From: Dipteris shenzhenensis
Taxonomy: Eukaryota; Polypodiophyta; Polypodiopsida; Gleicheniales
Direction: 5' to 3' (one strand)
NCBI GenBank assembly: GCA_047967505.1
Contig: CM106540.1
Length of the DNA stretch: 64,000 nucleotides
The translations under genes and the position numbers were made by a program. Below the pieces are notes generated by a model. The model worked only from the letters and a program-made list of their open reading frames with translations. It was not told the origin of the DNA and ran no database searches. This document shows positions 56,390-64,000 of the stretch, piece after piece; positions within the stretch are counted from its first letter, which is position 1; every line of letters starts with the position of its first letter.

Positions 56390-57550
56390 TTTCAATTAAT
56401 ATGAGAAAATTCACAAATTTCGACCAGTATATTGGCGTATTTATATCATCGGCATTATTTTGATTGATATTAAAAATTTTGTAAATTTATGTAAAGACAA
56501 TATTAGAAAAAGAATTTTACCATTCGATTGAAATAATGCATGATAATTTGAAGCATTGTACGATTATAAAAAATAATGCTTAGAATTTGATTTGTATTGA
56601 CTCAATTTGTTGAATTAAAGCTCAACAATGTAGAGAATCAGTTTGCATATGTTTTGTAAACACACACACACAAGCATGTACTTATGTACAAGGTTAGGGG
56701 GCCTGAGGACTAAGAGAAGAAGGCTAATGTGGGCCTATCGCTCTAGCACAATGGAACAGTCCTTGAATAGAAGTCCTAAACTCATATCACAAATGTAATA
56801 ATGTGGATCAACTCTTCCTACCATTCCAAATTCCAAGAGGTCCCCACAATCAATTTTAAGATCACATCAATGAGCATCAAAACAAAAGTCCCAAAAATAC
56901 ATTGCTAGGAGATAGGCAAATAGGGCAAAACAATGGAGTTCTACTACAATGAATGCAAGATACCTTGTGTGATATGCAAATGTTACAAATTGAATTATTT
57001 TTTCGTGTTGCTTTAAAAATGTTTAATGTAGTAAGAGCATAATGCTTCCTAAAAAGCTTCAACATTGAATTTATTTGTATTTAAGTATATCCACTAATAG
57101 AAAGGGAAAGCCACATTGCTCCTTGATTCCTTGAAATGTCATTGAACTTTAAACTATGGGTTGCATCACCAAAGTTGTATAGAATCCAAACCCTTGAATG
57201 CTAACAATAGTATAGTGGAGATTTAATGCTTGTTCTTGCCATCCCTTTTGTTAATAGATTAGGTTATTGATATTGTAAAGGACGTGGGAAGGCATGACAC
57301 AAATTCCAATGTTGTAATGACCATGTAACGCTAAATGATGAATGCTTATGCTAGTTCTCAATGATTGGTAAGAACTCAAATATTGATAAAGAGGTAATTA
57401 GCATGTGGGCGAGAGTAGTTGAATCCAAATGGAGATTGCGGATGAAAGTAGAGTTTGGAAGGAAAATGAGGGTAATATATAATTGGATATGCAAGGTGAG
57501 GGAGCAAGAAAATACCTATGGAGAATATATTATGAAAAGATGTGTGTGTA

Positions 57551-57610
<60 letters not shown>

Positions 57611-58590
57611 CTACTAATTGAATGGATCCATGTAAGCAATGGCTATGAGAAAATATCAAATGATTATTCCATGATAACCAATTTTCTTATTAGTATTAAA
57701 AGTATACATTAAAGCAAATAGCTTGGGGATATAATTTTTGCATAAAATGCCTACATCCAAGTGTCATGCGATGTAGGAGAATAACACAGGTTGCAAATGG
57801 ACTTTAAACTATAAACAAAGGCCTTCAAAATTCAATTTTGAATAGCAATGTTGACCCTAATGGCTACGATAGCAATAATGAAGCGAGGATCTCTAATTTG
57901 CGTTCACATTTCTTTTCTTTGTCACATCTTTTTCCAAAGGCATCAAATAAGATTATACAATCAAGTAATAGATGTTGATTCTTGACAAAGAACATAGGTA
58001 TCTATTATAAAGATAGGTGTAGCACTACGGTAGTCCAAAGTCAAAAAGAAAACACGGTTGGATGCATAAGCAAATGATATAATGGAGGAAAGAGGAAACG
58101 TGGAATCTCTAAAAGATGAGAGAGGTGCTAGGTGCAATCCCCAACTTGATTGAAAGAGAGAGTTTTAGGCGGGTGGGGGGAAGGCAACAGAAAGTGTGGC
58201 TTTTACTTTTCTCCATGAGGCATTTGGAGGAAGGAAGGGGAGGGTCCAAAGCAGTGCTAGCGGGAAACTTTTTTCGCAACCATGAAAATAAAGACACTCT
58301 CCAAGTCGGTCGGTTTTTGCATCTCATCACACAGGCGAACATTCCGTCAGCTTACACACCAAATTACTCAAAATCGTAACCAATATGTTGAGGACAAGTC
58401 GAAATCCGAGCCAGTTTTTCTATGGGTGCAAGATAAGCTAAAGTGCGGGTGACTGGTCCGAAGGCGAGATGATGCGCGAGAGTGTCCTAAATGAGAGGGT
58501 GAAGGGGAGGGTGGGAGCCATGTGGAAAAGGGGTAGGACCCCTAGAGGCTAGATCCCCTCAAGAGGGGGGCCTTTTGGCTTTTTGAAAAA
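56390..58590. other. AT-rich stretch without a recognised gene
   Basis: Contains (TG)n then (GA)n at 57541-57607. Open frames are short. From about 58100 GC content rises toward the candidate promoter of the gene at 59.1 kb. Confidence 0.4.
57541..57607. repeat. (TG)n-(GA)n microsatellite
   Basis: About 16 TG units followed by 17 GA units. Confidence 0.95.
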
Positions 58591-58614
58591 CCCCTTGCAA
58601 GCTCATCACTCTCA

Positions 58615-59139
58615 ACTCCTACTATAATCACCGCCCAAATCCTTTTCTTCTTCTTCTCCTCCTCTTCTTCTTCTTCTTGTGCATTTTGTTTTGTTGTTTC
58701 TTTCTCTTCCTTGAATCGACTGCACTTTCCTTTCTCATTTCGCCTGCACCCATCCCCAGCTTGAGTCGTTTGTCCCTCAGAATTGAGCTTCGCACAGCTT
58801 CCCATTGTCCCAACATGCTATCTTTCGAACTCGCATTGATTTCAACGAAATGTTGACCGTCTTCGTGAGTTCATCGTTTCTCAGAACTTTATGAAAATTG
58901 GCTCGTACAGAATCTGCAGGTTTGGGCGTGCATTGTCGCTCTTGTCGCGACGTACTTTGGGCGCTCGAACGCGCATAGAGGTGGGCTTGATGCTTGCATA
59001 GCCGCTGTTGTTGATCGTAACAGACACACGTTGTTTTTCAGGTTGGGGCGCGATAAACTTGTTGCAGAACAAGTGGGCGACTTTGTGGATTCTGAAGGAA
59101 GCTACCCGTTGATTTTGTTGTTGGTTCGAATCTTTCCTG
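58615..59139 (+). promoter_or_regulatory. Candidate promoter and 5' leader of the epimerase-like gene
   Basis: CTATAATC at about 58620 is a weak TATA-like word. It is followed at 58640-58680 by a (TTC)n/(CTC)n pyrimidine tract of the kind common in plant 5' leaders. TTTTTCAG at 59033-59040 is a good splice acceptor and may end a leader intron. All of this is circumstantial and rests on the exon call at 59140. Confidence 0.3.
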
Positions 59140-59217
59140 ATGCCGATGGATCAGGTGACGGATGCCTTTGGCATGGACAAGATTGTATTAAGGGAGCCTC
59201 GTGGTGCTTCTGCAACG
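59140..59217 (+). CDS. Glucose-6-phosphate 1-epimerase-like protein, first exon
   Basis: ATG at 59140 opens a 26-codon exon ending at a strong donor, ACG-GTAAGTG (59218). It reads MPMDQVTDAF, then GMDKIVLREPRGASAT. Plant glucose-6-phosphate 1-epimerase-like (aldose-1-epimerase family) proteins start with a segment of the form GLDKVLLRE.RG.SAEV followed by YLYGGQVTSW, and the exon stops exactly before that continuation. An in-frame TGA lies just upstream of the ATG. The enzyme interconverts the alpha and beta anomers of hexose 6-phosphates in the cytosol. No second exon was found up to 64000, so the first intron would exceed 4.7 kb and contain a gypsy element. The match is short, so this remains a candidate. 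Confidence 0.5.
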
Positions 59218-60633
59218 GTAAGTGACTTGGATAGAGTCTTTACACCGAGTGACCCACGTGTTGTGTATCAGGCATGCTTGATATATTTGATTGGATGCTT
59301 CAAGCAATTGATATCATAGTTTCCAACTGAAAAGTTGTGCCGATCTGGACGGATTCTCAAGCTTTGACACGGGTATCGAAGCTCGAGCTATTAACTTTTA
59401 GCTCTTTAGTATCCCCGAGGTCTCTCACAGTCTACGTTCAGTGTTTGGAGACCAGGCTTGGGTTGTATTTCTATGTCATCCTGATTGACTTTTAAGTTGG
59501 CCTCCCTGTTTACCCTTTGAAGCATGAATTTGTTGACTCGGGTGGAATAAAATTAAGAATTTCCTGAACGTTGGTAAAGAAGTGCGTCCTCTTTGCATTC
59601 ATAGAAGGTTCTTTGATTTCAGCTGCCATTCTCTTGGGTTGACGGTCCATAACAGGATAACTTCTTTGGATTCATGCTGATATTCTGGAGTGTTGAATAA
59701 TGCTTATGCCATCTAGTGGCATCCCCTAGTTCATCTAGTTGAATTTGGGAAGAGGTAGTTCAAGTAATATTGATATTTGAGCACAATTTTTAATTAGTGA
59801 CTTCCTTGACTGCTGATCTTGATTAGAATGGCCAGAATAGGGCCACTCATTAAAAAACGTACTAACAAGAAAACGTGTTTCATTGTAGCCAAAAGCATGA
59901 AGGTTCTACAGGCAAACATGACACATTTCTTGAAACTCCTTGAAGCCTGATACGTTCCCACCATATACTGCAGTAGGATCTTGACTTCCTTTCTCAACAC
60001 TTTTGCTGAAGTGAGAGATCAATGATATAGGGTCTCCAAGGTGGGTAGGAAACTTCTCCATAGGCTGCCACCATTTGTCTCACCAACCCCTAAAATGTAG
60101 TAGTTAGGGTTAGGTAAATATTTGAAGATCCATCCTGCGTTTGCAAGATCCCTCTGGTTGGATGTAGAGTGTAGAAGAAGCGTTGAATTGAGGGGCTTCC
60201 CAACCCAAATCCATTATAGCATCAAGTGGTTTCATTGCTCCACCCACACTTTCTTGTATGGGTTTTTGAATAGCATCACAAGAAGCACATTGGCAGAAGC
60301 GTTTCACCGACAATAGGTTTCGGCAAGAACAATTCAGCATTTTTACTTCTCAAAATCGTTTTCATAAAAAGGCTCCAAAATATTACCATCTTTATATGTG
60401 ACATTCTTGAATAATTTTGGTTATACTCTCTTCTCCCTTCAGCTAGCTTGCTGCCCACTGTGGACTGCTAGCTTGTTTTGAGGGTTCCTCCCTCCATTCC
60501 CATCTTGAGTAATAGAGTTGCACATCTGGTCTACTGCTTTGTTTAATAAGTTGACTTGGATTTTTGAGAGAATCTTTAAGTGAGTCTTTTAGGAGTATAC
60601 ATTTCCTAGAAAAATCCTCAGCAGGGACCAAAG

Positions 60634-60636
<3 letters not shown>
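59218..60636. other. Candidate first-intron sequence, no recognised gene
   Basis: No domain or further epimerase exon (the YGGQ block) was found on the plus strand. Short open frames only. Confidence 0.35.

Positions 60637-60683
<47 letters not shown>
60637..60683. repeat. (TC)n microsatellite
   Basis: About 23 TC units. Confidence 0.95.
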
Positions 60684-60686
<3 letters not shown>

Positions 60687-60746
60687 TAGATGATCTCTCT
60701 TTCACACACGGATGCAAAATAGCCCAGCCGTCAGCCTAAGGAAGAA

Positions 60747-60983
60747 GGCTCTAATACCATGTTGAAATATATGTTGGAGATCAAGAGCTCACAAAAAGCA
60801 TCTCAATCCATAAATCACTCCATGAATCTCTCCATCAACCTCCTAAATTCTCTCAAGCACACCGTCACACTCTCACCCCATAGCTTTAGGTCATCCTCAC
60901 ATACATCAACACTCTATCCATGCGTTTACATGCACGCGCACGTGCACACAATCCTACATATAGGAGGATCCAAATACCCAACA
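60747..60983 (-). repeat. LTR (224 bp) with adjoining primer-site-like sequence
   Basis: On the minus strand 60983-60760 begins TGTTGGGTATTTGG and ends ATATTTCAACA, then TGGTATTAGAGCC (60759-60747), a one-base variant of the initiator Met-tRNA primer site. TGTTG...CAACA ends and the primer site support a 5' LTR of an element extending to the left, but no protein or second LTR is seen there. It abuts the 3' end of the gypsy integrase. Confidence 0.5.
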
Positions 60984-60999
60984 CGTCTTTTGTAGATGC

Positions 61000-61799
61000 C
61001 TTTTGTGTCATTGAGAAACCATGACGGCAAAAAGATGTGCCAGACAAAGTTTAATTGATAATGGGAGTCGGGACTGATGACAAGGACACTAAGACAGCTA
61101 CCCAATAGACTACCCATTTCAAGGCTAGTAAAAGCGAGTGTGAAAACATACGATTCATAGAAAGCTAGCCTAGGGGGGGTCATACATTGCAAGGCATTAA
61201 CGTAGGCAAAGTAGGTGAAGACCATGGCATACCTCAAAGGGCCATTTTTGCAAATGGAAGAACGAGGGACTTTGCTGTAGGCATGCTGCATGTAACCAAA
61301 GGTAAGCATCCCAAGGTTCAAGCTTATGGTGGCAATAAAGTCTAATGAGCTGAAGAAAGGCTCTAATAACCACTTCTGTTTGACCATCAATGGGTGGGTG
61401 CCAGGTTGTAGAATGCTTGAGCTGAGTGTCCATGGACTGCCACAAAGTGGTCCAAAAAATAGAAAGGAATCTGGAATCCCTGAGAGACAATGGAACTACT
61501 CAGCCCAAAATGAACTTACACATTCTTGAAGAACAGCTGGGCTGCTTGGACTGCATCACAGTGCTTGTTGGTTTACATGAAGATGGACATGGTGGAGAAT
61601 TTGTTAAATATTAGTGGTGGGGAACAGAGAGGAAATCCATGGAGACATGTTCCCAAGTCTTGGAAGGAACTGGAAGAGGAGAGTATAATTCATGAGTCAC
61701 TTTCATACGCTTATTTTGTTGATAAGAACCACATGATTTGATGAACTTTTCCACCTCATGTGTCACATGTGGCCAATAAAAATGTCTTTGCAGGGACAT
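61000..61799 (-). pseudogene. Gypsy integrase
   Basis: Zinc-binding start RHFYWPHVTHEVEKFIKSCG, then CSYQQNK-type linker and WEHVSMDFLSVP (first Asp). RFLSIFWTTLWQSMDTQL and HPPIDGQTEVVIRAFLQLIR hold the catalytic Glu region. A C-terminal part at about 61130-61000 is consistent with the usual chromodomain-proximal tail. The second catalytic Asp block (normally near SDRD) falls at a frame break around 61500. Confidence 0.75.
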
Positions 61800-62110
61800 A
61801 GAGTTTGTCTAATTTGTAAAGGTAGGACTCTGTGATTGTGTAGTCCAGAAAAGGATGAATGTTACCTTCAGTTGGATGCTGAATCAACCAGTAGACATGA
61901 GCAAAATTGTTGTCAATAGAGGACAGGACTGGCTTCTCAGAGAAGGCTGGAATTTGCATGCCAAGAACAGAAAGCATGGCATGAATTTGGGGCTTGAACA
62001 AGCAGTCTGCTTGTCTGTTTTGATAGTTTAGTTTATACTTGATAAGGAGGTCGAATTGCTGCATTTAGGTGGACCACTTGACATGCCTCAAGTTGCCAAT
62101 GGAACTAAGG
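61800..62110 (-). pseudogene. Gypsy RNase H end and connection to integrase
   Basis: WSTQMQQFDLLIKYKLNYQN, then RQADCLFKPQIHAML corresponds to the conserved ...FDYKIKYKPGKENVVADALSR block. A stretch of ~60 residues follows before the integrase zinc-binding domain. Confidence 0.65.
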
Positions 62111-62469
62111 GTGTTCAGATATTGTAGAGGCTAATGATCAGCGTTGGGAATGACTTCTTTAGCAAGTAGATAGCATCTGCAATGCCTGATGCTAAAGAAA
62201 TGCATAGAGCTCTTTATCATATGTAGGATGATTCAAAATAGCATCAGCTAGGACTGAACCAGTCCCAATGGCATAAGTTCTTACTCGCATATCAACTTAA
62301 ACCTCAAAAACTTTGCTCAGTCATAAAATCTGAGAGTTGGAGGAGAAGTCAGCTTGCTCTTGAGAATGCCATGACTTGGTCTTGAGCAGGGTGGCAAATA
62401 AAGGGTGTCTTTGCCTTTGTGACCTAGAACAAGGGATAGGGAATCTTTGCAAAATCCTTGATGTGCTCT

Positions 62470-62960
62470 CTATGAGCCCAGCAAGTTTCTAAACTCAGAT
62501 ATATTAGTGGGAGTAGGCCAAGTCATGATTTTGGCACTGTCAATTGCAACTCCATCTTGGGAAATGACAGAACCAAGATACTTCACGTGAGAAAGCACAA
62601 ACTCACACTTATTTGGATTTAGATGATGAAGAGAGGTTTGAGCAGGGAGAGAGAAGACCTGATGTAGATGATCCAAGTGTTCCCTTGTAGATGATGACAA
62701 ACTTGTCAAAGAAAGGCCTGAAGATGTCATTCATGGATCTCATGAATGTTGCTGGACCATTGTTCACTCCAAAAAGGAGAACACCCATTTATAATAGTCC
62801 TTGCCTTGCTTTGAAGGCTGTCTTCCATATCTCAGCATCCTTGATCTTGACTTTGATGGTGTCCACTTTTTTGAGGTCAAGCGGCATAGGCCTATAATGG
62901 GCAATTGCCATGTATGGCATACCTCCCATGTTCTGTGGCCAAGTAGGAAACAATAGAACT
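62470..62960 (-). pseudogene. Gypsy reverse transcriptase palm fragment
   Basis: GVNNGPATFMRSMNDIFRPF, then FFDKFVIIYKGTL stands where YxDD is expected: the motif reads IYK, so the catalytic aspartates are lost or in another frame. The thumb block LNPNKCEFVLSHVKYLGSVI is intact. Confidence 0.75.
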
Positions 62961-63014
62961 TATTTGTGGACCTTTTGGATTACTCCCTTATCCACTTTGT
63001 TCTCGCATTTGAAA

Positions 63015-63620
63015 CCCTAGGGGGGGTCTGGGGCCAAATTCACCCCTGTATGACTAGTTTTCATCAAAGAATGGATATGGTAGTATTTGATTGCCAGTAG
63101 ATACAGTGGGACTTGGTTCCGTAGATATGGTGGTTGGGTTGACACCTAGGGCTCTACTAACACCCTATTAAGCCTAGCAAATGGCTTTAACATATCCGTC
63201 AATTCATTAAGTCCAAGTCTACCCATCATATTGGAAAAGGTTTCCCTTAATCTAGTTGATGTAAACGGGGTAGGATCTCAGGGATCATTAGAGTTGGAGG
63301 TGAAGGGCTCCGTCTAGGCTCATGGACTCTTCTAAGCTAGACAGGTTACCTTGTGGTGGTTTGTTCAAGGCATAAGAACTGAATTTTGAGCTTGCTAACC
63401 CTAAAGCTATAGAGCTAGGTGTGTAGGTTGATAGGAGGGTATTTGAGGTACTATCATTAGGCTCAGGGTTAGCTCCTAGGACTCTTCTTGATCTCAAGTG
63501 CATGTGTGGTTGATTCCACTTCAACGCAAGGTCAAGGGGCGGCGCCCTTGTGGCTTCTACAACTGGCCAACCTTCACTTTTTAGGAGCTATTGAAAGAAA
63601 TTTCATGGATCAAATGTCTC
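63015..63620. other. Upstream gypsy remnant or spacer
   Basis: A minus-strand frame at 63524-63288 (MKWNQPHMHLRSRRVLGANP) may belong to the gag-protease side of the gypsy element but shows no zinc knuckle or DSG motif. Confidence 0.3.
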
Positions 63621-63630
63621 AATGGTTGTG

Positions 63631-63840
63631 TGTCATTTGAATCTTCATGATCATGGCCATACCTTATGTTCCTGGTATTCTCTAGCATCATCTGCAATTA
63701 TCTGTAAATTTTTTGTCCTGTTCATAAGATGTGCCTGTCGTTTGAGTCTTCACGATTAATGTCCATACCTTGTATTCCTGGCATTCTCTAGCATCATCTG
63801 CAATTATCTGTAAAGTTTTTGTCCTGTATCATAAGATCAT
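63631..63840. repeat. ~105-bp tandem duplication
   Basis: TGTCATTTGAATCTTCATGA at 63631 and TGTCGTTTGAGTCTTCACGA at 63736. Both copies share TTCTCTAGCATCATCTGCAA, then TTATCTGTAAA and TTTTTGTCCTGT. Confidence 0.9.
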
Positions 63841-64000
63841 GGTATATTCGGTCTCAAGTTCTTAGAAAACCTTCTTGCTGCTTGATGTCTGTATTGTACT
63901 AAAGGCTTCTGATGTTGTGCTGAGAGGACTATTTTGAATAAATTGAAAATCCAATTAAGTACTTGGGAAAAGAAATGAGTGCAAAGAAAGGTATTCAGAT

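Larger units (their letters stand above)
60990..63010 (-). mobile_element. Decayed Ty3/gypsy element (minus strand)
   Basis: Minus-strand order is RT (about 62960-62470), RNase H end (62064-61800), integrase zinc-binding and start of core (61799-61611), integrase core and tail (61490-61000). RT shows GVNNGPATFMRSMNDIFRPF, then STREHLDHLHQVF, LNPNKCEFVLSHVKYLGSVI and WPTPTNISEFRNLLG. Integrase shows RHFYWPHVTHEVEKFIKSC, PSKTWEHVSMDFLSVP and TTWHPPIDGQTEVV. This is the chromovirus-like arrangement. Frameshifts and stops are frequent, part of RNase H is missing, and no LTR of its own is certain. Confidence 0.82.

Noticed and set aside
58542-58816. Minus-strand Lys/Glu-rich open frames
   Set aside because: They are the antisense of a (TTC)n/(CTC)n leader tract.
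60747-60983. This LTR as the 3' LTR of the neighbouring gypsy element
   Set aside because: A primer-site-like sequence follows it on the outer side, which marks a 5' LTR of an element running left. The gypsy assignment stays open but is not preferred.
1-64000. tRNA or rRNA genes
   Set aside because: No cloverleaf box pattern (A and B box) or ribosomal core sequence was recognised; a dedicated scan could still find a degenerate one.

Overview
The window reads as nuclear DNA of a seed plant with a large, transposon-packed genome. The evidence is Arabidopsis-type telomere words (CCCTAAA), plant-type Ty1/copia and Ty3/gypsy retrotransposons with initiator-Met-tRNA primer sites, an Ensifera-independent plant CACTA (tnp2) transposon, a Helitron, LINE fragments, GT-AG introns and many (GA)n, (CA)n and (TATG)n microsatellites. 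I cannot name the species. No bacterial or organellar genes are visible. Almost all coding sequence is broken by stops or frameshifts.

Layout. 0-2.9 kb: decayed Ty3/gypsy internal domain (protease, RT and integrase pieces). 3.8-6.2 kb: short non-coding LTR element on the minus strand with recognisable PBS and PPT. 6.2-9.2 kb: decayed minus-strand coding remnants and a copia-type primer site. 9.2-10 kb: LINE 3' fragment. 10-11.3 kb: complex tandem repeat. 11.36-14.0 kb: 5'-truncated minus-strand copia element. 14.1-14.7 kb: CDC20 pseudogene. 16-17.1 kb: second LINE fragment. 17.8-22.8 kb: repeat block made of a degenerate tandem array, an interstitial telomeric tract and a ~185-bp satellite of about 20 monomers whose later part has a three-monomer higher-order period. 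22.8-27 kb: LTR-like debris and a 60-bp tandem repeat. 27.1-27.5 kb: saccharopine dehydrogenase-like pseudogene. 29.9-31.6 kb: purine-rich array alternating with ATGCTC/ATGCTT palindromes. 31.9-36.6 kb: nearly complete CACTA transposon. 42.8-44.0 kb: small multi-exon gene model of unknown family. 44.2-50.3 kb: Helitron-type Rep-helicase with a C-terminal apurinic-type endonuclease (Helentron-like organisation). 50.34-56.06 kb: full-length copia element with a 5-bp target duplication, an internal inversion and a nested MITE; sequence after it resembles a replication protein A OB fold. 59.14-59.22 kb: probable first exon of a glucose-6-phosphate 1-epimerase-like host gene. 61-63 kb: minus-strand Ty3/gypsy inside what would be its long first intron.

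The parts do not form one pathway. The history is one of nested insertion: MITE into copia, copia probably into the Helitron, gypsy probably into a host intron. The most unusual single item is the plant Helitron whose helicase runs into an endonuclease domain. The satellite with higher-order periodicity beside telomeric repeats, and the copia element carrying an exactly bounded inversion of its protease-to-RT segment, are the next most interesting. All protein family names come from motif recognition by eye, not from a search.
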